Shown piece after piece: positions 1 to 7,677 of a DNA stretch of 64,000 bases. The stretch comes from Desulfocicer vacuolatum DSM 3385 (GTDB taxonomy: Bacteria; Desulfobacterota; Desulfobacteria; Desulfobacterales; Desulfobacteraceae). The notes beneath the pieces are model-generated. The model worked only from the letters and a program-made list of their open reading frames with translations. It ran no database searches and was not told the origin of the DNA. How positions within the stretch are numbered: position 1 is the first letter of the stretch; the number at the start of each line of letters is the position of its first letter. Location: the NCBI RefSeq assembly GCF_900176365.1, contig NZ_FWXY01000002.1, forward strand, positions 248,001 to 312,000. The letters are read 5' to 3'. The position numbers and the translations under genes were made by a program.

Positions 1-2
1 TT

Positions 3-113
3 GCAATGCTCATGGTTGAAAAACATTTTCACACCATACCGGTGGTTGAGGAGGGCAAAGTGGTGGGAATTGTGGGAAAGGAAGATGTGTTAAAAACCTT
101 GATGAAACCATAA
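3..113 (+). CDS. CBS-domain protein, C-terminal fragment
   Basis: An open frame enters from the left edge and stops at 111-113. Its 36 residues contain the pattern HTIPVVEEGKVVGIVGKEDV, the typical second half of a CBS domain (hydrophobic-PVV-acidic-G-hydrophobic-VGIV-D/E-hydrophobic). CBS pairs bind adenine nucleotides and regulate enzymes or channels. The N-terminal part and the attached domain lie outside the window, so the specific function cannot be told. The next gene is convergent. A short inverted repeat (CCGCTT/AAGCGG, about 150-169) follows but has no T-run. Confidence 0.7.
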   Translation, partial: AMLMVEKHFHTIPVVEEGKVVGIVGKEDVLKTLMKP

Positions 114-386
114 GGCACTCAGGATGGTGGACACCAACGCCACAGCAACCGCTTTCCTGTTTAAGCGGAAATCGGATACAGAAGTGCATGATCATAGATG
201 TTTAGAAATCGGTCTTAAATAAACTCCGTGGCAGTTATTTCGGACTCTTTCCTTAACATCCATAACCTGGACAAGCCAGAACCAAAAAGGTTTTCTGATT
301 CTTTTGCCCAAATAACACGAAAATAAGAGATAAGAATCTAAAAATCACATAAAAACAGGGTTGATTACCAAAGTATCGCTTTCGTG

Positions 387-1001
387 CTAACAGTGTCCCC
401 CGGAATCCTCAAAGGAATGCACTGTATACGTCTCAATAACAATATCCTTGTCCTTCCAGGCCCGGGAGGACAATCCTGCCTTTTGGCACAGGTGTTCCAA
501 AAACAAGTCCGGCTCTGGAAGCTGCTCCCACACCTGGGGTAAAAAAGTTGCCTTGGCTCCGTGCTTTTCAAGAATCACCCCATGGATACCGGGTTTGAGT
601 TTTTTCTTAAGCGCCTCCGGTCCGGCATAATCCATGACCCGGGGAGGCGTTAAAATGCTGATCTCCACGGTAATCTCCAGAAACTCTTTTTGGGTAAGGG
701 CAGGAAACCTCGGATCATGGAAGGCTGCATGCCGGGCATTTTCAGCAACTTCCTTTGCAAGGGGTAACACCGGCTCCAGGGTACCGATACATCCCCTGAG
801 TTCTCCATGGTGTTGAAGGGTCACAAACACCCCCATTTTTTTCTCCAGCAGACGGGCCTGGACATCCGATACCGCAGACGGCTCCTCGTCCATGGCATCT
901 GCCACCCCCAGTTTTTGGGCAATGGCGTTCCGGGCAATGGCCAGCAACAGTGTACCCAGCTGCTCTGTAAATTCATCTGATATTGATTTTTTCCAATGCA
1001 T
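387..1001 (-). CDS. amrA: AmmeMemoRadiSam system protein A (AMMECR1 domain)
   Basis: This 204-residue protein has the AMMECR1 fold signature: GVFVTL, then LRGCIG near the middle, then FHDPRFPAL and a C-terminal half rich in ITVEISIL-type strands. In bacteria the family is often encoded with a MEMO-like protein and a radical SAM enzyme and is named AmrA; the biochemical role is unsettled. The partner genes are not seen here. I chose the ATG at 1001 because it lies 4 nt after the stop of the upstream phosphatase gene and is preceded by AAGGGA; a longer frame to 1067 would overlap that gene. It is probably co-transcribed with the receiver-phosphatase gene. Confidence 0.85.
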   Translation of the reverse strand: MHWKKSISDEFTEQLGTLLLAIARNAIAQKLGVADAMDEEPSAVSDVQARLLEKKMGVFVTLQHHGELRGCIGTLEPVLPLAKEVAENARHAAFHDPRFPALTQKEFLEITVEISILTPPRVMDYAGPEALKKKLKPGIHGVILEKHGAKATFLPQVWEQLPEPDLFLEHLCQKAGLSSRAWKDKDIVIETYTVHSFEDSGGHC

Positions 1002-1005
1002 TTTT

Positions 1006-2193
1006 CTATCCCTTAAACTCAATGCCCAGAAGGGATATGTCATCATTGGGGGCAAGGCCGTTCCCAAAGGTATTGACCCCCTTTAAGATATCGTCCAGGG
1101 TTTGGGATAACGGATTTTTCATGCCGGCAACCAATTGGCTGAAAAACCGTTTTTCACCAAAAAAATTACCCTGGTCATCCTGATACTCGGGCACCCCGTC
1201 CGTGTACAGAAAAAGTCGATCCCCGGGATTTAGAATGGCCCGCCCCTCATCAAAGGGCATCACGCCCCCCATGCCGATGATGGTACCGCCCTGGTCCAGA
1301 AATTTTGTGGAACCGTCGGTTCTGACAATGACGGGATGGGGATGGGCTGCATTGCTGTAAACAATGGCCCCGGTCTTAATATTTAAAACCATATAGCTCA
1401 TGGTAAAATATTTATCAAACCGCTCCATGGGGTAGAGGGTGTCCAGTTCCTCAAGCACTGTTGCCGGAGAAGAGATTTCATAATAAGGAGGGGGTGCAAT
1501 GCTCTGCTTTAAAATAAACCCCACATGGGGAAAAAGCATCTGGGACACGGAAACCGCCACCATGGCCGCTGGCACACCATGGCCGCTTACATCCAGCATA
1601 TACACAGCAAGGTGGGATTCATCCAGGCGGAAAATATTAAAAATATCGCCACCGATATCCTGACAGGGAAGAAATTTCCAGGCAATATCCAGGGAGTCCA
1701 CATCCGGTACGGCATGGGGTAAAAGGGTTTGCTGAATGGCCCCTGCTGCCTTTAAATCAGCATCTATGAGATTTTGTTTTTCCACCAGTGCAGCATTGGC
1801 ATCCAGCAGATTCTGGTTCAACCGACGGATCTCCAGCTGGGAATTTACCCTTGCAAGCACCTCCCCCTGGTCAAAGGGTTTGGTCATATAGTCACTGCCC
1901 CCCAGATTCAACCCCTTGATCTTATCCTGGGTTTCGGTTTTGGCGGACAAGAAAATGATGGGGGTTGCCGCAAATTTTTCATCCTCTTTTAACTGACGGC
2001 ACACCTCATATCCGTCCTTCAGGGGCATCATCACATCCAGCAAAATTAAATCCGGCATGATATCTTCGGCCATGGATACAGCCTCTTGGCCATCCTGGGC
2101 CTCAAAAAGAAGATATCCTTTTTTTTCAAGAATCATGATCAACAATTTTCGATTAACAGCGTTATCGTCAACAATCAATATTTTTTCAGCCAT
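1006..2193 (-). CDS. Response regulator with PP2C-type serine phosphatase output (RsbU-like)
   Basis: The 395-residue protein has an N-terminal receiver domain (about 4-120) with the acidic pair D9-D10, the phospho-acceptor Asp at about 53 in LILLDVMMP, and the conserved Lys at about 105 in MTKPF. A short helical linker (about 120-165) leads to a SpoIIE/RsbU-type PP2C phosphatase domain (about 180-394) with GGD and DVSGHG metal-binding motifs and LFLYTDGVPE. Such proteins usually dephosphorylate an anti-sigma-factor antagonist when the receiver is phosphorylated. No kinase or STAS partner is adjacent. The ATG at 2193 starts exactly at the receiver domain. Confidence 0.9.
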   Translation of the reverse strand: MAEKILIVDDNAVNRKLLIMILEKKGYLLFEAQDGQEAVSMAEDIMPDLILLDVMMPLKDGYEVCRQLKEDEKFAATPIIFLSAKTETQDKIKGLNLGGSDYMTKPFDQGEVLARVNSQLEIRRLNQNLLDANAALVEKQNLIDADLKAAGAIQQTLLPHAVPDVDSLDIAWKFLPCQDIGGDIFNIFRLDESHLAVYMLDVSGHGVPAAMVAVSVSQMLFPHVGFILKQSIAPPPYYEISSPATVLEELDTLYPMERFDKYFTMSYMVLNIKTGAIVYSNAAHPHPVIVRTDGSTKFLDQGGTIIGMGGVMPFDEGRAILNPGDRLFLYTDGVPEYQDDQGNFFGEKRFFSQLVAGMKNPLSQTLDDILKGVNTFGNGLAPNDDISLLGIEFKG

Positions 2194-2250
2194 GGGAACC
2201 TCATTTTCGCATCTTTGTTAAATCGTATAGTCTTGATCACATTTTTTTTT

Positions 2251-2339
2251 ATATGAAATACTCCGCAAATCCGGGGAGTATTTCAAGTTTTGTTGTGGGC
2301 AAAACCGGATCAGAATACGGTCCGCCCGTGAAAGTTATA
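2251..2339 (-). repeat. Solo B-module repeat (double hairpin)
   Basis: The copy holds both B hairpins: GAAATACTCC..GGAGTATTTC, then GTTGTGGGC..GTCCGCCCGTG, ending in GTTATAC. It lies in the divergent gap between the phosphatase gene and glutamate dehydrogenase (2194-2598), which otherwise shows no recognisable gene. Family members are at 5751, 6820, 7125, 17167, 17411, 20667, 26398, 29582, 29858, 33905, 40100, 56409, 62616 and 63664. Confidence 0.8.
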
Positions 2340-2456
2340 CTGAATATCCCTACCACAATGTTTTGTTTTTCTCCACTAATTTACTTGACATCCCAGGTAA
2401 GGCTCTATAGAAGACAGCAGAGTGCAGATACAATAAAGTAAACCTGTAAATTAAAA

Positions 2457-2570
2457 TCACATTCCCTTGGCTACAATGGCGTAATCAAGGGGAAAAAGGC
2501 AAAACACCTTTTTAATTTCCAGACCTGCATCTGCCGGAACATATTTTTTCAACGTATTCAGTGTGGTCAT
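2457..2570 (-). CDS. Possible small ORF (37 aa), doubtful
   Basis: An ATG at 2570 opens 37 codons with plausible residue use (MTTLNTLKKYVPADAG...). It lies divergently against the glutamate dehydrogenase start, which is where that gene's leader and promoter should be. I see no ribosome binding site and do not recognise the product. It may be a remnant or chance. Confidence 0.15.
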   Translation of the reverse strand: MTTLNTLKKYVPADAGLEIKKVFCLFPLDYAIVAKGM

Positions 2571-2598
2571 TTTAATTTTTTTATCAACGAGGATGAAA

Positions 2599-5500
2599 AT
2601 GAAGATCAGACAAAAAGAGTGCATGGGAAAACTCGCCAGCTGTCCCTCCACCATTTCCGAAGGCACCTACATCATCAACCAGGCAAAAGAAGTAAACCTT
2701 GATCCCGGGGTATTGTACGAAACCGTCATTGAGCTTGCATCAGAGGGGTTAATCACCTCAACTGCCATTAACATGGCTGCGGGCATTCTGGTGAGCGAAC
2801 TTGCCCTTCCCAACTATTTCTTTGAAAACATCACCAAAGAATCCCTGCGGCATATTCTCTCTTCCATTGCCATGAGCATTAAATGCCAGGATGGGTGTGT
2901 GGGACTTTCCGGACGGGTGGCCCACATCGATTTCAACCTTGAACAGGGCACCAACATCCAGCGGGTCCGCATTGCCACTGAAGAGACAAGGGATGCCATG
3001 GAAGAACTGCTGGCGCCCTTTCTTTCCGGCAGACGCCGGGAGTACTATTACTCCCCTGAGAGTAAGTATTACACCTATATCATCCGGCCTGAAACCGTTG
3101 ATGATTATCAGAAAACAGCTTTTGAAGAATCAAAGTTTCTTTACCATCTCTCCGGGGATCACAAAGAGACTCCGATTGTCACCCGCCAGCGGTATGAAAG
3201 TATTTTAAGGGAATCTGAAAATGCCATTTCCCCCCTGATTGAGGTGTTCAACCTCCCGGAAACCGGCGAAACCCGTCTGATGTTCAACAGCGATTTTGAA
3301 ATGCCCCAGATTCCGGTGCTGCGCAGGTTGTTCCAGGACCATGACCTGATCCTGGGCCGGGCCTACTGGGAACCCTATTGCGGTAAATCCCAGGCCCCAT
3401 CCTCCATCTGCTCTTTATACACCAGGGGTGAGCTCTCCCGGACAAAAGAGACCGCCCTTCTCAAAGATCTATATGCCTACCTGGCCATGAGTATCACAGA
3501 CATGACCGATCTTTATGTGGAGGGACAACTCTCTTTCAGGCAAATGCTTTTTGCCTCCAATGCCGTTGATTTCACCCATATGTTTATATTCAAGGAGAGT
3601 AAAAACCTGGTGGACAGAGAGATCATGTCCAGCCTCACCAGCCCTGACCACAAAGAGGCCTATGCCGGTAGAATCCATGACGCCAACAAATCAACCTATG
3701 TCTATGAAACCATTCTGGATACAGCCAAAAAGAATCCAGATCTCATTGAATTTCTTTATATCCTTTTTGAAAACCGTTTTGATCCTTCCCGGAACAACAG
3801 ACTCTCCTCCGATGCCCTGGAGATGAAATTCAAAGAGTTTGAAAAACTCATTGCTGTGCGCTTTATTGATTTCAGTCTGGGCTATGAAATTTTCCGGTTC
3901 ATGTTTAAAATCATCACAAGCACCCTTAAAACCAATTTTTACAAAGATGTGAAACGCTCCTATTCCTTCCGCCTGGACAACAAGATTTTGGATCCCATTG
4001 TGTTCAGTCAGTCTGTGTATGGTATCTTTTACGTCAATGGGCACTATGCCTGCGGTACCCATCTAAGGGCCGGTGACATTGCCAGGGGCGGCCTTCGCAT
4101 GATCCGGGTATCCCCCACCAATCATTCTGCAGAGCTTGACAATGTGGTAATGCTCAACTATGCACTGGGGGCCAAGGCCCAGCGCTTGAAACACAAAGAT
4201 ATCTGCGAAAGCGGCTCCAAGGGCGTGGTGGTTCCCCACACCATTTATGCCACATGCAGCATGGATGCCCTGTATGACTACACCGAAGGCATCATGGATC
4301 TCATGCTTGCCGGTGAACAGATTGTGGATTACCTGGGTCACCCGGAAATGATCTTTTTCGGACCGGACGAAGGCACGGCCCCCCTGATGGATGCCGTGGC
4401 CATGCGGGCCAAAGAAAGGGGTTACAAACACTGGCGAACCATCACCACAGGAAAAAGTTTTGGAATTCCCCATGACACCTATGGCATGCTGGAGGATGGC
4501 CGGTTGTTCGGCCTCCTGGATCAAAAAGACCAAGGCACCGAGTTGCAGGTTGACGGAGAATCCATTGTCACCACCACGGACATGGAAAAAATTTACGATG
4601 TCATTGGAGGACGCATAAAACAAAGCGGCATGACCACCACCTGTGTCATGGGGGCATTTCGTACCCTTATCGAACATTATAATGCCAAGGAAGAAGATCT
4701 AAACCTCATGATCACCGGTGGACCCGACGGGGACCTGGGGGCCAATGAGATCCAGTGTTATAAGGGAAAAATCTGCCTGATCATTGATGGGGGCTCCATC
4801 CTGTTTGACCCCATGGGCCTTGACAAAAAAGAACTCATGAAAATCGCCTTCATGCGCCACACCGCCCCCCGGGCCAATTCCGTTGCCTACCCCACGGAAA
4901 AACTCAGCGAAAATGGCTTCATGGTTCGCCTGGGGGCCAAGGAGATTACCCTTCCCGACGGCACCTATGTGGAAGATGGCACCATTTTTCACAAAACCTT
5001 TCTCACCAATGGCGAAAACCGAAAATTCATTGAGCAGGCCAACATTGAAGCCTTTATTCCCTGCGGTGGATTCAAGGACACCATCAACCATGGCAATGTC
5101 CATGAATTCCTGGAAAACTTCCAGGAGCTTCGATTCATTGTGGAAGGGGCCAATGTGTTTTTTGATGATTCCGCCCGACGACACATTGCCACCGCCTCCA
5201 AGATAAAGGAAATCAAAGATTCCACCGCCAACAAAGGCGGGGTGTTCAGCTCCTCCATTGCCGAAGTGCTGACCGCATTTTTGTTCAACGATGATTATGA
5301 AACACGGCTGCTGGAAGACAAGACCACCCGCTGGGGCCTGATCCGTGACATCATTGAACTTGTGGAAAAATATTCCCGCCTGGAAACCGGTATGCTCATT
5401 AAAATCCATGAGGCAGATCCCCAGGTTCCCCTGTTCAGCCTTTCAGAACAGACCAGTGAGCAGATCTTTAAATTGCAGAATATTTTTGAAGATAACATTT

Positions 5501-5754
5501 CAACCCTTGTGGAAAATGAAGACCTGGTGTGGCAAATCATGGAACATTATATCCCGTCCATGCTCATTGCCAAGCAGGGCAAAGAAAATATCATGGCTTT
5601 GCTTGCCACCCCGGAGATGGTGGCCTATCGAAATACCATTATCACCAAAAAGCTGGCTTCCATGGCATTTTATAAATATGGCCTTGACTGGGACGAGTTT
5701 ATTGGCAAGGTGGAAGCCAATTTTGAAAAAACGGTTAACACCATTATGGAATAA
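2599..5754 (+). CDS. gdh: NAD-specific glutamate dehydrogenase, large (115-kDa-like) class
   Basis: The 1051-residue protein interconverts glutamate with 2-oxoglutarate and ammonia. Class markers in the C-terminal half are ARGGLRMIRVSPTNHSAELD, KAQRLKHKDI followed by GSKGVVVP, FFGPDEGTA with a following GKSFGIPHDTYG, the Rossmann segment ITGGPDGDLGANEI, and VEGANVFFDDSARRHI. The long N-terminal region is typical of the large class and lacks similarity to the short hexameric enzyme. I chose the ATG at 2599, 6 nt after ACGAGG; an in-frame ATG at 2593 sits too close to that site. The gene stands alone on the plus strand. A B repeat begins at its last codon and may act as its 3' hairpin. Confidence 0.88.
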   Translation: MKIRQKECMGKLASCPSTISEGTYIINQAKEVNLDPGVLYETVIELASEGLITSTAINMAAGILVSELALPNYFFENITKESLRHILSSIAMSIKCQDGCVGLSGRVAHIDFNLEQGTNIQRVRIATEETRDAMEELLAPFLSGRRREYYYSPESKYYTYIIRPETVDDYQKTAFEESKFLYHLSGDHKETPIVTRQRYESILRESENAISPLIEVFNLPETGETRLMFNSDFEMPQIPVLRRLFQDHDLILGRAYWEPYCGKSQAPSSICSLYTRGELSRTKETALLKDLYAYLAMSITDMTDLYVEGQLSFRQMLFASNAVDFTHMFIFKESKNLVDREIMSSLTSPDHKEAYAGRIHDANKSTYVYETILDTAKKNPDLIEFLYILFENRFDPSRNNRLSSDALEMKFKEFEKLIAVRFIDFSLGYEIFRFMFKIITSTLKTNFYKDVKRSYSFRLDNKILDPIVFSQSVYGIFYVNGHYACGTHLRAGDIARGGLRMIRVSPTNHSAELDNVVMLNYALGAKAQRLKHKDICESGSKGVVVPHTIYATCSMDALYDYTEGIMDLMLAGEQIVDYLGHPEMIFFGPDEGTAPLMDAVAMRAKERGYKHWRTITTGKSFGIPHDTYGMLEDGRLFGLLDQKDQGTELQVDGESIVTTTDMEKIYDVIGGRIKQSGMTTTCVMGAFRTLIEHYNAKEEDLNLMITGGPDGDLGANEIQCYKGKICLIIDGGSILFDPMGLDKKELMKIAFMRHTAPRANSVAYPTEKLSENGFMVRLGAKEITLPDGTYVEDGTIFHKTFLTNGENRKFIEQANIEAFIPCGGFKDTINHGNVHEFLENFQELRFIVEGANVFFDDSARRHIATASKIKEIKDSTANKGGVFSSSIAEVLTAFLFNDDYETRLLEDKTTRWGLIRDIIELVEKYSRLETGMLIKIHEADPQVPLFSLSEQTSEQIFKLQNIFEDNISTLVENEDLVWQIMEHYIPSMLIAKQGKENIMALLATPEMVAYRNTIITKKLASMAFYKYGLDWDEFIGKVEANFEKTVNTIME

Positions 5755-5850
5755 CTGCCCCGGGCAGAGCGTATTTGGATACTGCTCTGCCCACAACAAA
5801 GCTTGAAATCCCCCCCCGATGGGTAATGGGACAGGCCAAACTGCCATGTG
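5751..5850 (+). repeat. B-module repeat fused to a truncated A module, at the gdh 3' end
   Basis: The B module starts in the final gdh codons. It carries a perfect stem GGGCAGAGC/GCTCTGCCC (5761-5770 with 5784-5792) extended by GTAT/ATAC. After GCTTGAAATC it runs into CCCCCCCGATGGGTAATGGG, the left arm of an A module without its partner arm. In RNA the strong hairpin could end or stabilise the gdh transcript, although it has no T-run. Confidence 0.75.
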
Positions 5851-5856
5851 GGTTTA

Positions 5857-6945
5857 TTAGAATGGAATTTGAATGGAAAACAACATAGCCCGATTCTCCG
5901 GCTTTTTTAACGCCCCGTCCTGATTTATATAAAGGATATCAAGGGGTTCCAGGTGTTGAATACGGTGCAATGTTTTCCGGGTTTTAAATCGATTATATTT
6001 ATGGGCGCTGGAGATGGAACCGTAAATGCTGCCTCCGTAAAACCCGGACTCCACCACACTCAAAAGCCCGCCAAGTATATTGTCTCCCCGGTCAAAGGAT
6101 TGATGGGCGGCAAAGATCAAACCGGCATTAATAATAAAGGCGGCCAGGGCATCCTGATATCGTTGGCAATAGAGAAAGCCTCCTCCGGGAACAAGGGCTG
6201 TTATCCCGGCCACAAAGGGAGATTTTTCCTCCTGGTTCACAATGGCTTTAACGGCCTGTCTTATCTCCCCTGTATGAAAAACCGCTTCCCCGGTGCCGGA
6301 TATTTGGGACAAAAATGCATCTGCCTGCTCCAGGGCACCGGGTTCCATGTCCCCGGCCCGGTGAAGCGATATCCACGCCAGGGCACAAAGGACCCGATCC
6401 TTTACCTCTGTTACCTCACTGGCAGATAAAAGATCCACCAGCACCCGTCGGGCTCCCTGAATGCGTCCCTGGGCCAGCAAAGTCTTACTGAGCATGAAAA
6501 ACGATTCTATGTTTTGATACGTCCCCACATAGGGGAAACGCTGGGCTTGAAATATGGTCCGGGCCTGATCCCATTTTTTCAAATGAAACAAAGAAATACC
6601 AAGGTTAAATCGGGCCGTAGGTATCCGTGAATCCAGAGGGAAAAAGTGAATAAACCGTTTCCACTCCACCATGGCGGTTTCATGGGCGCCCTCTTTTTGA
6701 CTGGCAAGGGCATAGTCATACTGCATATCTGCGGTGATGGTCAGGCCATGGGCAAAACAAGATGAAATAATAATCAAAATGGTAAAAAGACCACCAATAA
6801 AAACCAACCGCTTTAAGTTGTAACTGCCACGGGAAGACTTTATTCTGCCCTGGGCCTGCCCACAACTAAGGAACAAAAACCAAATAACCTGAACATTATT
6901 TGATGTGAATCCAAAGGGGCAGTCATTATTAATCGTGTGATGCAT
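5857..6945 (-). CDS. Membrane-associated TPR-like protein of unknown function
   Basis: The core of this protein has a hydrophobic export segment (IGGLFTILIIISSCFA), helical repeats resembling TPRs (YDYALASQKEGAHETAMVEW, then ARFNLGISLFHLKKWDQA), and a C-terminal glycine-rich membrane-like part around PGGGFLYCQRYQDALAAF. Family members tend to lie beside yidD, as here, and may have an envelope role; I cannot assign a reaction. The ATG at 6945 has AGGA 6 nt upstream, but the first 46 codons run through a B repeat (6820-6873). A TTG at 6807 immediately before the export segment may be the ancestral start. Thus the repeat may have replaced or extended the N-terminus. Confidence 0.6.
   Translation of the reverse strand: MHHTINNDCPFGFTSNNVQVIWFLFLSCGQAQGRIKSSRGSYNLKRLVFIGGLFTILIIISSCFAHGLTITADMQYDYALASQKEGAHETAMVEWKRFIHFFPLDSRIPTARFNLGISLFHLKKWDQARTIFQAQRFPYVGTYQNIESFFMLSKTLLAQGRIQGARRVLVDLLSASEVTEVKDRVLCALAWISLHRAGDMEPGALEQADAFLSQISGTGEAVFHTGEIRQAVKAIVNQEEKSPFVAGITALVPGGGFLYCQRYQDALAAFIINAGLIFAAHQSFDRGDNILGGLLSVVESGFYGGSIYGSISSAHKYNRFKTRKTLHRIQHLEPLDILYINQDGALKKPENRAMLFSIQIPF
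6820..6873 (+). repeat. Partial B-module repeat at the 5' end of the TPR gene
   Basis: The segment GTAACTGCCACGGG through CTGCCCACAAC matches one half of the B module in forward orientation; the second hairpin is missing. It overlaps the 5' end of the minus-strand gene ending at 5857. Between here and 6977 I see no further feature. Confidence 0.65.
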
Positions 6946-6976
6946 CTTGTTCCTATACCAAAATCAATTACTATAA

Positions 6977-7217
6977 AAGGCAACCTCAGCAGAGCCGCCC
7001 CCCGATGGGCAATAGGAACCGGACAATTGAGCTGTCTACAGTTCCGGTCCGGGACCATTGCCCATCGGGGGGCGGCGGCATAATACCATTTTCAATATTC
7101 GTTGTGTCCGGCAGGAGATGCCCGTTAAATGAAATACGTGGTAGATCAGGGATGTATTTCAATCTTCGTTGTGGGCAGACCGAATTCAGAATAAGGTCTG
7201 CCCATGGCAGTTATATA
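6977..7217 (+). repeat. Composite repeat A-linker-B
   Basis: Module A occupies 6994-7076. Its arms are a perfect 20-bp inverted repeat (GCCGCCCCCCGATGGGCAAT and its complement) around the conserved centre CAATTGAGCTGTCTACAG. A linker containing ATAATACCATTTTCAATATT and TTGTGTCCGGCAGGAGATGC leads to a full B module ending in GGCAGTTATATA. It lies between the yidD-like gene and the TPR gene on the same strand. Confidence 0.9.
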
Positions 7218-7243
7218 AAAGAGATCCTGTTGGAAATTTACAA

Positions 7244-7639
7244 TCAAGGAGAAGTATACCACCAGAAATCATTGTCTTCCAAGGTATCCCCGGTCAAGAT
7301 TCTACCACCGGACACAATGGGGGGGGAAAGGCGGGTTTCATCCCGACCGCACCGGATCAAACGGTCACAGGATATGATCCAGCCCATGAAAAAACCATGT
7401 TTTTTAAAGGCCCGGGCCGCATAGGCAGCACAGGAAGGGGACATACCGCAGCGGTTTCCATCTGTGGCGGAAATAACGGTTTTATAAAAATGAAAAAACC
7501 TTCCCCCCGCTTGATCCCGGCCTGCTTCCCCATTATTTGATGATGCCCATGCCCCCCTGGAAGCACCTGCCAATAGTAAAATTAAAAAAAGAAAAACAAT
7601 TTTTTTAATGGCTCTGCCGGCCTCGTTACTTTCCTTCAT
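7244..7639 (-). CDS. yidD: YidD-like membrane protein insertion factor with N-terminal export segment
   Basis: The 131-residue protein contains the YidD (DUF37) core at about 49-108: FYKTVIS, a GMSPSCAAYAARAF segment with conserved Cys, KKHGFFMGW, and RLIRCGRDE. Canonical YidD proteins are 70-90 residues, start with the core, and help the YidC/Sec machinery from the cytoplasmic side. Here about 32 extra N-terminal residues contain a hydrophobic stretch (IVFLFLILLLAGAS) resembling a signal peptide, so the domain may be exported. It follows gspE by 38 nt on the same strand and could be at the tail of the secretion operon. The A-B repeat lies just downstream. Confidence 0.75.
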   Translation of the reverse strand: MKESNEAGRAIKKIVFLFLILLLAGASRGAWASSNNGEAGRDQAGGRFFHFYKTVISATDGNRCGMSPSCAAYAARAFKKHGFFMGWIISCDRLIRCGRDETRLSPPIVSGGRILTGDTLEDNDFWWYTSP

Positions 7640-7677
7640 TGAAATTCCCGGAAAAATTGTGTTAAATGCACCAAGAG

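Noticed and set aside
4063-5409. Two long minus-strand ORFs (4063-4677 and 4699-5409) opposite glutamate dehydrogenase
   Set aside because: They are antisense shadows of a well-conserved coding region, with His/Gly/Phe-rich composition typical of the reverse frame.
7005-7424. Plus-strand ORFs covering composite repeats (also 17238-17456, 20689-20901, 26487-26843, 56456-56788)
   Set aside because: They change length and frame between copies and follow the palindromes exactly, so they are read-through of non-coding repeats.
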